Shown here piece after piece: positions 44,221-56,648 of a DNA stretch of 64,000 bases. A model generated the notes under the pieces. That model was given only the letters and a program-made list of their open reading frames with translations, had not been told where the DNA came from and did not search any database. Source of the stretch: Alviniconcha marisindica (lineage: Eukaryota > Mollusca > Gastropoda > Provannidae). Made by a program: the position numbers and the translations under genes. The DNA is taken from NCBI GenBank assembly GCA_018857735.1, contig JABMCL010001960.1, positions 666,001 to 730,000 of the forward strand, in the 5' to 3' direction. Numbering within the stretch: position 1 is the stretch's first letter; each line of letters begins with the position of its first letter.

Positions 44221-45265
44221 TGCAAAAGAGACATTATGAAATGAAAGTACAGTTGAACCTCCTTAAAACAAAGTTCTTGGATTGTTTTTATTTTGTTTGT
44301 TTTGAGATAAATTTCTGTTGGTAAGAGTAACAAGACATCCTTTTCAAACTGTAGTTGGACAATAACTAGTTTGGTTTCTAATTGTGATGGTGCAAGCTGC
44401 TGTGTTGGAAGGCAGACTACTTTGTTTTACAGGTTCACATAAAAGTAGACTGTAAGCTGGCAAGAAATGAAGACAAAGTTGTCATGTTAAGACAGGCCAC
44501 AAAATAACCCTCATCCTGTGATGCATTAAGTTGATTAATGTGCAATTGTTTTCTTCACTGTGTGGTGCAAATTTATTTCCAATTTAAAACAGTAGCTATT
44601 TCCTCACTGTCACCAACAAGGTCAAATTGAAAGAACCTTGGTAATTTCTTGTTCTGTGGGAAAAATGCACTTTGTTTTAGTCTTGTAAAAAAAGTCATTA
44701 TATAGTCATCTTGCCATCCAACTGCTTGGAGAATTTTTTTGTTTTTTTGTTTCTTTCATGCAGTTTGACTTTTAAGATGTTCTGATAGAACTGATTGCGA
44801 CATGTGCAAAAGTTTGTGGAGTGTTTTTTATTTTTATAATAATAATAATAGTGAAATACTTGTTATGCATGAACTTTAAATATGAAAGTTGAGCTTAGTG
44901 TGAATACAGTAATTGAGTAAACAAGTTTAACACCTAGTTGATACACCACAAGGTGAAAAGGCCAGCAGCGATTATTAGAAGCTATTCAGTTCAATTTTCA
45001 TCACAATAAAGTGAATGAAAAAAAATGTGCTTGATAATTCTACCCAAAGAACAGTTGAAAGGTGAAAAGTGAGTTCATGTTGTTAGTTTTGGGTTAATTT
45101 CTTTTCAAGGGAATGATGCTTGCTGTACGGACATGTCCACTGCCCAAGAATTTGCTTGTGATCCACAGCATATTGTGCATAAACAGCTGATAGTATGATA
45201 AGATGAAACCTGCTCATTTAAGTTACACCCAGCAGCAAGTTTTATATCTCCTGTAACAAGGTTAC

Positions 45266-45290
45266 GGGGGGGGGGGGGGGGGGGGGGGGG
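45266..45290. repeat. poly-G tract (25 G)
   Basis: Twenty-five G, about 165 bases ahead of the 150-bp tandem repeat. Confidence 0.95.
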
Positions 45291-45429
45291 ATACTCAGAT
45301 TACTGTGTCTGTTTCAATCTGTCCTGCTTTGCTTTGTCCAGAAAATATCATCTGGACTGCTCAGTGTTTTGTCACCAGACATGGTATGGTGGAGCATGAT
45401 TGCACCTCGCATGATCTGCAAAAAATTGG

Positions 45430-45960
45430 TTGCTATCTTCAAGGTCAAGATCTCAGTCAAGGCTTATATAATCAGAATGTGACAGTTTCTACGATACGTT
45501 ACGAACTAATGATTCTTTTGCAACCAAACTTAATTGATGGTCGATCACCGTAAGCTGGAGCTATAAGCTCAATTGGCTTGCTATTATCAAGGTCAAAAGG
45601 TCACAATGAGGGTTTATGTAATTAAAATATGATTGTTTTTACTATATCTTCTCATCTAATGATTTTTTTGCAAACAAACTTAGTTTGATGGTAGAGCATC
45701 ATAAGCCAGAGTGTCCAGTTAAATATTGCGGTGCTGTATTCCAGGTCAAGGTTGCAGTGACTGTTTGCAAATCATGTTTATCTGGATGATATTTTCTGAA
45801 TGGCTGAACCTTTGGTAACCAAAGGGGCAATGGTGATACATCATCATAAGCCAGAGTGTTATGCAAAAAACAAAACTGGGTTGCTATCTTCAAGGTCAAG
45901 TTCAACGTGAAGGCTTATATTTTTGCAACAAAAATAGATGTGTAGATGTGCCTTTACTAG
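45430..45960. repeat. diverged tandem repeat, four units of about 150 bp, with AGGTCA motifs
   Basis: TTGCTATCTTCAAGGTCAAG-like starts fall at 45430, 45578, 45731 and 45881 (spacing 148, 153, 150). Other shared pieces are GGCTTATATAAT, AACTAATGATTCTTTTGCAA and CATAAGCCAGAGTGT. Each unit carries AAGGTCA; the second unit has AGGTCA-AA-AGGTCA at 45590-45603. Confidence 0.85.
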
Positions 45961-48900
45961 TGACCAAACCTAGCGTGAACAAAAGTGGGATTTAGTATTT
46001 TAACAGTAACTCACAGTATCTAGGCATTCAACAGGGAATATTTTGCCACACAAGGTGACACGCCGTCTTTTTTCTGAGCTAAAATATGTAAATTGCAATC
46101 CAGCAAATAGATTGTTCATCAAATCTTTTTTATTTGTTGTTGTTGTTGTGATTTGACAAATTGCATTTGCCTGATATGACTGTCACAATATGTGATTGGG
46201 CATTACGTATCAAGTGGTTACCTAGGTAATGATGAATGTTCATCTTGCCATCCACAGCAGAAAATAAGTAAAATGTGTTTGCACTTTCTCAGAACTAGGT
46301 AACTAGGTAGACAAAATTACAAGTTAATGTAAAGGCAGTCAGTTCTAAGTTGTATTTCTCAGTAAGTTCTGATTCAATCAAATGTAAATTTTGTGTGGTC
46401 GTTTATATAGATCATATCAAATGCTTTTCCTGACTTTTACATGCATTTAATTAATTCAACCCAGGTGTAATTGTGTCCTGATCCTTCATTTTCTTGGCAG
46501 GTAAGAGTCTACTCAGAATGAGCTAGTGGCCAGTTCGTATTTGATGAGCCCAAACTTATATGTTGTTTAGAGTCTGGTCTTTTTCTGGATGATTTGGCCA
46601 TGACATACACTGTTTGAATGTTTGAAATACTTTTGAGATGATTTTTGTTGTTGACAGTGACAGACAGGTATTTGTGTATTATTCACAGATGCTGTTTAAA
46701 CAAGCTCTTTCAGACTCTCAGCAATGATAATCCCTAACAGGCTTTACATCTGACTTGAACCCATTTAGAAGGTGCACAGGTGAGTGAAGAAAACAATAAA
46801 CTAATGTTTTCCCTATTGTGAGAGTGAACCAGCTGACTTCTTTTCTTGTTTATCTGTTCATCAGACTGATTAATTTTATCTTATTCCACGGTGCCTCTAC
46901 AGTACACCCCACAGCAAGTAGGCGGACAGCCATTGAAGGCTGTTTTTCTCAAACAGTGGCTGTTTCATCAGGGTCACTGTGCAAGTGGAGGGTGAAAACT
47001 TTAAATGTTTGGTGAGAGAACACTTGGTATCAATTTCTGCAATTTTTTAAACGTTTTTTTAAGACATTCAGTATGAACCCTTTGAGTGTATTGATCTTTT
47101 TTCAGAATGCTGGCAGTCTTTTTCCAAAATGCTGGCAATCTTCTTGTTCCCGAATGCTTTTTGTTGTTCCAGAATGCTTCTTGTTGTTCCAGAATGTAGA
47201 CCGTATCAAATATTTAGTTCCTTTTGTACAGCTGATTGTGTCCTCCAAATTTTCAGTCTTCATTCTCCAAGCCACTTTTAGGTTGCCCAAGAGGCCAGAA
47301 GACATATAACATGCCTGTTGCCATTGCATCAACTTGCCATGGACTGTCATCATGTTCTGTTGCACAGAGAGAGAGAGTGTGTGTGTGAATGATCAGAGGC
47401 CACATGCAAAACAGTAATATGCCTGAGATGAAACCAGATATTGCAAGCTAGTCAAAACAAGAAAAGCATTACACTAGCAGGCTACAGTTTGGTAAAAACC
47501 CTATCTGGTGTGAAGTTAGAGTTGTTTTGTTTTTTAAATATCAGTGTATGTAACTACATTTGGACTGGACATGCTTGTGTGAATCAAAAATTAGTCTTTC
47601 ATTGTGCAGCACAAAAATGCTTGTTAGACATTGGTCTTTTGTGTGAATCAGGTGTGACTGAAACACTTGTTAGCCTTTTGTGTGTGCATGTGTGTGTGTG
47701 AACCAAGAAACTGTTAAACTGGGTGACTCAAAAACACTGATTAGACACTGGTCATTATGTGTTAGTCAGGAAGGTTTTACATTTTGTGGCTGTTAAAGGT
47801 CTTGCTGCACAAGGTTGCAAACTTTGTTAGTGAAATGTCATCTCAGTGTTCATGCACATTTTTGGATGTCATTTTGATCACCAGTGCTTGTGTATTTAAT
47901 CATGAGTTGACAGAAAAATAGGACCTTTCATGCATTAGATTTGGGCTGTTGACTAAAAACAAAAAAACTTCAAAATGTTTTGGTTTGGCTATTCACATCA
48001 GCATTTTGGTTATTAGCACTTGTATGAATGAATTCTGGTAGGATGAGATAATAGAAATATGTGTCCAAATCATAGCTTAGCTGTGAGGATGAGCACATTG
48101 ATGAAGTGAAGAAAAGGTTGATAAATGTCCCATGCATTATGGCTAGTCCATGGTCATTACTGAATATAAAAATGTGACTGATCCTGGTTCATAAAAAAAC
48201 AAAGTGTGTTTCCCACTTCAAGAAGAAGAAAAAAATCCTAGTTCATAAAACATGAACTGTGTTTTGTCAGGTGGCATACAAAATGATTTGTGTTACATAT
48301 GGCTTCAAGAAAAATTAAGTAGATATATATTATTGTCCTAGTTGTAATAAATAAAATGTGTATCATCTTAGTCCTTTGAAAAGGGATTGTGTATTGTCTT
48401 GGTTCATGAAAAATTAAGTACATTATTTTGTTTAATAAAAAATGATTTGTACATTGTTTTCGGTTGGATATGTGATATGGATAATGATAACATAATAATA
48501 TTTTTAATCAGTGTCCTTTTTATATTTGCTGTTTTGCTCATTATTTTGTTCTGTCATATTTGTTTTGTTTTGTTTTGTTTTGTGGAACTGTGATGCTGAT
48601 GTTAATCAGAAACACAGAGTGTATGTATGTGTGTAAGAATGGTACATATGTATTAATTTATGCATGTCAGATCAGTGTTGTTGATTTGTTTACAATGAGG
48701 TGATGTCTGCGTCAATGCCAGCAAGTGTATGGGTTCATGTTGCCTTTGTCTTTCTCCTTTGTATACAGCAGATGGTTGACCGGTGCACTTGAAAGATCTG
48801 GCTACTGCGTTAAAATGCATTCCTGTTTGCCAATTGTCCTCTCCCTGTCTGATGTTGTCAGGCATGGCATCATGCAGAACAGGAGGGCAGATGCCATAGC

Positions 48901-49696
48901 TGTGATTTTTTCCTGGTCTTTATGCTCCGTGTGGCTTCACATTTTGCATGTGTGGTGAAGTTGACATAAACACTGGTCTTACTGGCGACATGTGCACAAG
49001 TTGCAAGTGGATTCTGCTGAAAGCTGCAGTTTGTCAGCACAGCTGTTAGGATGTGTCAGCATGTACCTCTCTTAAAAAAAGGAGCAAAATGAAGATGGAT
49101 CATTAAGGTGTCCATGGAACTGGATGAAACATTAATTGATAGCATTATACATCTGTTGTTAAATTGGTCTGGACCAATGGACTGAGCTGTATTTGCTATA
49201 GCCTTCACACTATGAGTGATAGAATATTAGTTACAGTGCAAAAGGACTTATTTTATTTTACCATTGTCGTGCCAAGCAATGCAGTCTGAATGTTAATCCT
49301 GTGAGCTGGTGCTGGCAAACAGGTGCAACACAGATTTGTTAAAAAGTTGATGGAAGAAAGAAAATTTTGATGAAAACACTGAAGAGGCTAAAGCAACACT
49401 TTTTCTTTGCTCATGACAGAACAATGTGCAAATGGTCAGCATACCAGGCCTTTTCAAGCAACACACACAGTGCACAAAAATAGACAACAAACCTGTATGA
49501 ACAAAAAAATGTCAAGTCAATAAAGTGAAGAAAGAGAAATTATATGATAGTCACTGAGCCAGTGTGGCTCAACAAGTCTATTTTGAATATGAATAGCAAA
49601 CATGGCTTCCAATCAAAGGCAAACATAGTGTCTCTTCTGCAGTTCCTGTTGCAGGAGTGCTTCACATTTTGCTGGAATGATTGAAAATTCACAAGG
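45961..49696. other. intergenic, low-grade repeats only
   Basis: No exon I can support. Loose repeats: AGAATGCTGGCA and TTCCAGAATGC units at 47103-47200; GTGTGAATCA..TTGTTAGACATTGGTC units at 47577-47760; TTCATGAAAAATTAAGTA-type units at 48180-48440. Confidence 0.45.
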
Positions 49697-49830
49697 GAGC
49701 TAATTTGCACTCAAAATACATAACACAAGTACAACAAAGACCTGAGTTGCCTATAGTAACTCTCACATGGTATGTGTGTAAATACAAGGTACTCTAACTC
49801 CACCAGAGGTACATCCTCTTCTTGAAATAT
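49697..49830. repeat. dispersed repeat (CTCACATGGTATGTGTGTAAA family)
   Basis: Runs GCTAATTTGCACTCAAAATA, ACACAAGTACAACAAAGACC, GTAACTCTCACATGG and CTCCACCAGAGGTACATCC. The same order is found at 52603-52760; the last part also at 8740. Confidence 0.75.
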
Positions 49831-49967
49831 GTTTTGTTCAAGATTTGGAAATATGTTCATATTTTGAAATAATTATGTTTAGTTCAATGGCATGGCTGCA
49901 GGTGAACATTTGTAAATGCACCAACAAGTATTTTTTGCTCTTGAAGTGGGAGTAAGTAAATAATTTG

Positions 49968-50440
49968 TTCTTAACACCCAGTCAAATTGACTGGTCATAT
50001 CAGAATAATTGTGTTCTGTAAAGTAAGGTGCCAGTGAGTCACAGTCGTTTTGCAAAGTACTACAGTTTGCCATTTAAAAAAAATCCCAAATTATTTTTTC
50101 ATCCTGTTTAAGCTACTGTGCTACATGAAAGGAATGTTTACAAGTTGATCTCTCAAATTTGCACCACCATTTTACCACTGGAGATATCCATAGCCATTTC
50201 ATTCCTCTCAGACATTACCTGTTTGCTCCATTCATTGTTGACCTTTTAACAGAATGCATTCCAGTTCAGACAATTGTACAGATAGTGTAATATATATCTA
50301 CCTGTATATATATTTACATTCTTTACGTACCAGATGCGCTTCAAAGTGAGTAATCAGGTTTGACCAGGAAGCAAGTACTTGGTTTTTAATGTCCGATCAA
50401 CCTTGCGGGTCATATCAGGGTGTATGTCAGACCAGGCATT
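49968..50440. repeat. two fragments of the CCAGTCAACC..GGTCATATCAGGG family
   Basis: Fragments at about 49968-50010 and 50390-50430 match 38039-38080. They look like 3' tails of a SINE family otherwise not recognisable here. Confidence 0.5.
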
Positions 50441-50574
50441 GTTACACTTGGCTTCACCAGAATATACTTTATTACATACTGTCAAAGTACACTTGGTGCA
50501 TAGCATGTGTGCAGAAGTACAAAATCTGATGTTAAGCTGTGTGTAAGTAACTGAAACTGCTTTATTGACTTTTG

Positions 50575-50690
50575 TGTATTTATGTTTGATGTTTCAGAGA
50601 TACGTGATGTATTCATGTTTGATCTTTCAGATACTTGATGTATTTTCTTTGCCTTTTCAGAGATACTTGATTTATTCATGTTTATTTTTT
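50575..50690. repeat. tandem repeat of TTTCAGAGATACTTGATGTATTCATGTTTGAT
   Basis: Three units of about 35-48 bases beginning at about 50593, 50626 and 50656. The open frames on both strands over it are translations of the repeat. Confidence 0.75.
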
Positions 50691-51092
50691 TGTTTCAATA
50701 CTTGTGTTGTCATTGTTTCAGTAATGAAGATGTGGATGTGGACAAGTTTTTGGCTGCACATTTACACTTTTTTGTATATCACTGATGATCTTGCATAAAG
50801 TTAGGTCTAATTAGCCACAGCTGAGCAAGTGGCTATGTAAAACCGAAATCAGTGACTCACATTTCAGAATCATTTGTTCTTGAGGGTCTAACGTTAGCAA
50901 TTGTCTAGTCAAGTGTTAGTTTGATGGCTTTGCCGCCATCCTTGGTTCATTCTCTCGTTCCTTCAGCAGTGCCATAGAATGTCAATTAATTAATGACTAT
51001 GCTAATAATAGAAACGGCCAGCGGAAACTGGACCATATGATGCTTCAATAAACATGTGTATCTGAGGTGCTTTGACTCCATGTATTATTCAG

Positions 51093-51177
51093 TTTGTGCC
51101 AAACTCCAAGCGTCGGTTTACGACTGCCCACCTGCAAGGACGAATGCCGGAAAGCGAGGCTTGGAGTGTGGCACAAA
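51093..51177. repeat. hairpin: 19-bp inverted repeat, 47-base loop
   Basis: TTTGTGCCAAACTCCAAGC (51093-51111) is the reverse complement of GCTTGGAGTGTGGCACAAA (51159-51177) with one mismatch. The loop is locally GC-richer than the flanks. Confidence 0.8.
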
Positions 51178-51210
51178 ATCTGCTCTGTTGGTGTTACGGT
51201 AGGTAGTGTT

Positions 51211-51370
51211 GCTTAATGTCCTCAGATGTCAGTTGACATATTAGGGACAAGCTGAGACCAATGCTGAAGCATGGTTCAATGTAGCTTTACGTCCACGGAA
51301 ACCAGAAGGCTCGTTAGGACGGACAGCCCAGGACGGCCACCTCGACTCTCACACAGCTCCTGAACTATGG
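51211..51370. mobile_element. SINE-like element of the TCCTCAGATGTC family, second copy
   Basis: Matches 10722-10880 throughout (GTTGACATATTAGGGACAAG, GCTTTACGTCCACGGAAACC, ACGGCCACCTCGACTCTCAC). Confidence 0.7.
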
Positions 51371-51574
51371 TGTTACCTGTTCTTTCGTCTATTTAATGAC
51401 GGGGGGAGGGGGGGGGGGGTATACAAATGCTGTTTTGATGACGGCTGGACTAAAGCAGCAGGACGATGTATGGATGGTCACGGATGTGCCGGCCTGCCGT
51501 CAACTCAGCTTTGTGTGCACGCTGCAGGTGGACTAAGCGAGGGACGTTAGACGACACCTCTCTGTGCTGGTGAG

Positions 51575-51575
<1 letters not shown>

Positions 51576-51607
<32 letters not shown>

Positions 51608-51617
51608 ACACACGCAC

Positions 51618-51646
<29 letters not shown>
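51576..51646. repeat. poly-C (32 C) joined to (CA)n
   Basis: The longest homopolymer in the window (51576-51607), running directly into a CA repeat. The polyproline/polyglycine frames over it are not genes. Confidence 0.95.
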
Positions 51647-51648
<2 letters not shown>

Positions 51649-52602
51649 GCCTACACAAGCCCCTCTTGGCTTCCATCCCACAGCTGCATTGGTGTCGATT
51701 GTCCGATGTCAAACTTCTTCCTTCTTTTTTAAATAGAAAATTCAGATCTATCCTGCATATATTTAAAGGAACTATGTCCTGTGTTGTCCGAAACTTTAGG
51801 CCGTTCTCCAACAGGTGAAACTGATCAAAGTAAAACGTTATAATTGAGTTTTGGTTTTAAAACTGGTGCTTGGTTGATTTTATTTTCAATTTACAATCCT
51901 CGTGACTGCATGTTAGCGGGGCTCGACTGTAGGAAACGTTTTCAGGTCTGACAGCTGGCCTAACGGCTTCCCGCGGCCTCTTTGATCTTCTTCCTCGGGC
52001 GGCGCGAGTTGGAAGATTGATCGATTCATTGATTCATTGATTAAACTTGATTTCTCAACGGTGAAGATATTGGCACAAAGGCCGACTCGCATATCTGCCT
52101 TTGCTACAGTACTACTAATAATAACCAAGACATTCATAGTGAAATATTATGATAGACGGATATAGACCAATACAGCTTCAATAATAATAATAACACATAT
52201 AAAAAGAGACAGCGACTACAACGGAAATAAAAAGGATAACAGAAACAACTGGGGGTAAAAGTCAAAAATTAAAGTAATAATGCAGAACATTTTTGGTAAT
52301 TTACAGAGAGAGCGGGGGAAGGGGAGGGATAAAATTAAGCTTAAGAAAATGACAACAACAATGAAGAAAAGGAAGTGGATACTATATTTTTTATTTTTTA
52401 ATAATAATAATAAAGTAAACAATAGGTAAAAGATATAATACAAGAAATAGAACGTATAACAATAGTCCAAACATGTCTTCTTTTTCTTCAAATTTTCGCC
52501 CGTGAGCGTTATCCGTCGCTAAGTTTTTAAAATTGATATAAAAGCAAGGGAGCATTTTAAACAAAATCTTTGATTTTAAATTTGTAGAATCAACAAACAA
52601 GG
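51647..52602. other. intergenic, no gene recognised
   Basis: Contains AATAATAATAA runs near 52180 and 52400 and otherwise nothing I can name. Confidence 0.4.
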
Positions 52603-52760
52603 GAGTTATTTAGCACTCGAAATATGTAACACAAGTACAACAACAAAGACCCGAGTCGCCTACGGTAACTCTCACCTGGCATGCGTGTAAAAACCAGGTA
52701 CATAAACTCCACCAGAGGTACAGCCGCATACACCAAAGGTGCTGGTACATCAGAGGTATA
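52603..52760. repeat. dispersed repeat (CTCACCTGGCATGCGTGTAAA family)
   Basis: Second full copy of the family at 49697, less eroded (TTATTTAGCACTCGAAATATG, CGAGTCGCCTACGGTAACTC, CTCCACCAGAGGTACAG). Confidence 0.75.
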
Positions 52761-52891
52761 TCCTGGTAAACCAGACGTATATTTTGGTCTCTTCTATGTC
52801 CTGTTTCGAGAAGATTAGCGCCAATAAACGAAGAAGAAGAAGGAGGTACTTGGCTGCCAGAAAGAACCAAGACCAAAGCGGCTGTGTTGCG

Positions 52892-53025
52892 GCACGTTTT
52901 GTCGCTAAGGTGACAAAACATGTCAAATTTGATGCACAGCCTGCACGTTTTGTCACTCCGGCACGTTTTGTCACTACGTGGTGACAAAACGTGCCGAAAG
53001 GTCCACTCGCTGCACGTTTTGTCAC
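52892..53025. repeat. cluster of six GCACGTTTTGTCAC motifs, both orientations
   Basis: Forward copies at 52892, 52943, 52961 and 53012; reverse copies (GTGACAAAACGTGC) at 52910 and 52981. The pair 52961/52981 with its flanks forms a 38-bp near-perfect palindrome (52959-52996, 36 of 38 positions). The 16-residue-scale TKRAG pattern on the minus strand is only its translation. Confidence 0.85.
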
Positions 53026-53064
53026 TCCTTCACCAGCAACACTATAACCTGTCTTTTCCTTTCC

Positions 53065-53699
53065 TCGTTGTGTGTGTGTGTGCGCGTGCTCACGTGTGTG
53101 TGTTTGTTTGTTTGTGCCCGCGCGCACGTGTGTTTGCCCGCACGTGTGTGTGTGTGTGTTGATGTGCATTTGTCCGTGGCAGGCGCGCGCGCCCACGTGT
53201 GTGTTGTTGTGTATTGTGTTGTGTTTATTATCCCCGCCTCCATCAGCCCTAAACTGAAATTCTGTATTGCTTTGAGTAGACTACGAGGCTACTGCTGCCC
53301 GTAGCTCTGTGAGCTGTGATTATATGACTATAGATATAGAGACTGGGTGAAAATGTGGTTTAATTGTGTGTTGTGGATGCCCTTGTTTGTTTGAATGGCT
53401 GGTATGGTTCGATGAGATAAAAGGTAATCGTGGACTAACTTTGGGTGTGATGTTTCATTCCATGCAGCGTCTTGTACATTTTTTAGCATAATATGTGCCT
53501 AACATGTTTTTTCTCGCTCTCACTCCCTCCCTCCCTCTCTCTCTTTCTCTCTCGCTATCGCTCTCTCTGTCTCTCTGTGTGTAACTTTTGTCTCTGTCTT
53601 TGTCTCTGTCCCTCTCTCTGTCTGTCTGTCTCTGTCTCTGTCTGTCTGTCTCTTTGACGCACGCACGCACACGCGCGCGTGCACATACACACACACACA

Positions 53700-53760
<61 letters not shown>
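53065..53760. repeat. GT-, TC- and CA-rich microsatellites between the two motif clusters
   Basis: GT-rich with CGCGCG interruptions at 53065-53210, TC/TCTG-rich at 53515-53655, and (CA)n at 53688-53760. Non-repeat DNA at 53215-53510 shows no gene. Confidence 0.9.
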
Positions 53761-53763
<3 letters not shown>

Positions 53764-53818
53764 ACACATACAATATCACATGTACTGATATCCAAGTTAA
53801 AAAAAAGGTGCAATGCCT

Positions 53819-53898
53819 GCACGATTTGTCATTACCTCGTTGGTGACAAAACGTGCAGGCATCGCTGCACGTTTTGTCACCTTAGTGACAAAACGTCG
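53819..53898. repeat. second cluster of GCACGTTTTGTCAC motifs
   Basis: Copies at 53819 (two changes), 53843 (reverse), 53867 (forward) and 53885 (reverse, altered end). 53843-53880 is a stem of 16 bp with a 6-base loop. Both clusters sit beside AAATTTGATGCAC. Confidence 0.85.
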
Positions 53899-53994
53899 CA
53901 ACAGGCCGGCATGAAATTTGATGCACCGTAAGTACATATCGCTATCGGGGGAGGAGTGGTTGGGCTAGTATCGGTTTCAATCCACCGTGCAACC

Positions 53995-54040
53995 TGACGT
54001 CAGTGAGGACGTGACTGGCGAAACTTTCACGTCTTTATAA
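53995..54040 (+). promoter_or_regulatory. candidate promoter: CRE plus TATA box
   Basis: A full palindromic cAMP-response element TGACGTCA at 53995-54002 and TTTATAA at 54034-54040, 31 bases apart. A start site about 25-31 bases after the TATA start falls near 54060-54066, right before the ATG at 54067. CRE-TATA spacing of this kind is common at hormone- or neural-activity-regulated animal genes. Confidence 0.5.
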
Positions 54041-54066
54041 GAAGAGTTGGTCTGTGCACGACGAGG

Positions 54067-54172
54067 ATGTCGTTCACTGTCTCACTTCCCCTCTTCTGTT
54101 GCTGTTTGGATGACGCAGAACATTCACTCAGATTTTGGGCCATGGCAGCGGAATGGTCTGATCTTCGTTTTT
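54067..54172 (+). CDS. candidate gene, exon 1
   Basis: ATG at 54067 just after the CRE-TATA promoter; the donor TTTTT|GTAAGT is a perfect six-base match. It codes about 35 residues with one weak hydrophobic patch that could be a signal peptide. It may be partly or wholly 5' UTR. Confidence 0.35.
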
Positions 54173-55635
54173 GTAAGTATCTGTCATCAAAAGCAACTGA
54201 CATAGCAAAGCATCAGCGTCCGTGGTCATTATGCAGAAAAATACAAAAGAAAGCCTGAGGTGACTTTTCTGTTTCTTTTTTAAATTGTGAACCGTTAGAG
54301 ACGGTTGTTAGACGAGACAGAGACAAAAGTTATCAGTGTTTCAAGTTTGCAATAATTAACCATAACACTAACCATGAAAAAAAATTTGAATAAGATTTTC
54401 CAGCACCGCTTATTCACCGCTTATTCATACGCTTTGGAATATGCTCATCTTCTTAGAAGATAGAGCTGAAAGTGGCGTTCAGAGAGGCTACGAATCCCAC
54501 TTTTTCTGAGACACACACTCACTCGATATCATCCCGACACGTACAACCTCTCCCATTTACGTCGATGTAATTGTTTCAAAGCAAATTTTCTTTTGCAAGG
54601 CAATAAAGTAGTATCTTATTCCCACGTGCGCCAAATGACTTCATTTTTACCCTCTTTCTTTGCCCCCTCTTTCGTTGATCAATACAGCCTGATTTCACAA
54701 ACATGATGAAATGATCGTTTTGTCTCGCAATGTTTAGTCCTGCTTCAATTTGCGCCGACGCGTCTCTGCCTACATCAAGTACGTGCACATCGCGCGTGGA
54801 CCGTCGGACCCGGACTACCCAGGGACAAGGTGACTGATTATGATCACCGTGGGTACGTGTGCATTTACTGAGCTCTAAGACCCAGACTGCCCCGGGACAC
54901 TTTGACTGATCATGATCACCACTGGTAAAAATGCATGCTTTTATTGAACTCCAGCGAGAAGTGAGGCATGTTAACACGCATGTAAATGCAAGGAAGTATG
55001 CGATTTTCCGAATTATAAATTATGCAATGAGAAAACGGTACAATTGTATTGGGTGGGCAAGAGGAGCCTTCGTAAAATAATATTCTGACACACATGTCAC
55101 CGGCTGTTACCACTTTCTTGTGTTGATGCTGCTTCTGGCGTCTTTATTTGTAAGTGTGAAGTTAACAGGAATACACCACCGTTACGTTTGTGTAAATGTT
55201 TTCGAAAAACACGCGTCTTGAAACTGTGATTTTGAAGATGTCTCATGTTTGTGGCTGCGTGGTCAAAATGCTGATAGTCACATTAAGCTGCACAACGTGC
55301 GCAAGCACACACACACACGAACGCACGCACGCACACACACATACACACACACACTTTTCATATGTACATGTTATGTAAATTAATTTCATTGCTATGGTTG
55401 TTCCAGTATTTTTATTTTTATTTTTTATCTATATTTTTATTAACACATTTCTTATTTTATTTAAAAAGTGTTTCATTTGCTTGCCTGTCTGGTTCTTGTC
55501 ATGTCCAGTGTTTTAATAACTGCTCTGGTTCATACCTTGTGTTTTAATCATTATTTCGGTATGGTATAATTATTACAAATGATTGTGTTTTCTGTATATT
55601 GTCTTAAAATGAAAATAACAAGATTATATATATAT

Positions 55636-55695
<60 letters not shown>

Positions 55696-56611
55696 CAGGC
55701 GTCAGTGGTAACCCACAAAATGATGCACTGAGATGTACCATGTTAGTGATGGTGATTTGGAGCAGAAGAAATCGAAGTTTGTGTCTTTCTTGCAGATTGC
55801 CGAAGATGGACCGAAGTTAAGGCGACCGTCAAAGACGGAGCAGACGGAACAAACGCGTCACGCTATCACATTTGCAACTGCAAAAAGAACAGAAGAGCAA
55901 AAAGCAAGATCATTGTGTCCGAAACCTTGACGGGTTTCTTTAGCCATCAAACAATCACTATTACCACTTTCATCTTCTTCCTGCACTTGAATCGTCAAAT
56001 TTCTAACTTGCATTGTCTTTGTGAATGTTATGTTTGGTGGACTGCTCAGTAAGGGTGTCGAACATCATCATGCAACATCTTCAAGCTATGTCCTACATAT
56101 GACTTCAGTACTTATCGTTTTTCTTTTTCTTTTCTTTTGCTTTGTTTTGTTTTTTGTTTGATTGTGTCCACAGAAGAACCCATTGAAGAAACAACACCAG
56201 TGATGACAACCCGGGCTCCTACAACAGCCGCAGCAACTACTACTACTGCACCACCCACCACCACGCCAGTGATGACAACCCAGGCTCCTACAACTGTAGC
56301 AACAACAATTACGCCATCACCACCCACCACCACAGCCAGCTCAAGATGGAGTGGACTTTGGGGCCAACGTAAGTCGCAGAACGGTGTCTTAATTACTTGT
56401 AACTTGCAAACAACTTTATACTGCCACCAAAGTCTTCCATGTTTTAGAAGATCGAGTCCCGCCTGGACCGGACATCCACTTTAAATGGCGTGATAACAAG
56501 AAAGCATGACCAGAAATGTTCTGTATTGTACAGCTAAATCTTTGGAGATTGTATAGCGCATCAACTACGATGAGAACGGTGCGCTTCACAAACTATGTAC
56601 ATATGCATGTG

Positions 56612-56648
<37 letters not shown>

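Noticed and set aside
51450..51818. Polyglycine/polyproline frames
   Set aside because: They arise from the 32-C run and CA repeat.
52892..53898. CRISPR array
   Set aside because: The genome is eukaryotic, the motifs are irregularly spaced and in both orientations, and there are no spacers of constant length.
54738..54829. Extra exon of the candidate secreted-protein gene
   Set aside because: It has AG and GT borders and could join exon 2 in one frame, but not exon 1 in the same frame; kept only as an alternative.
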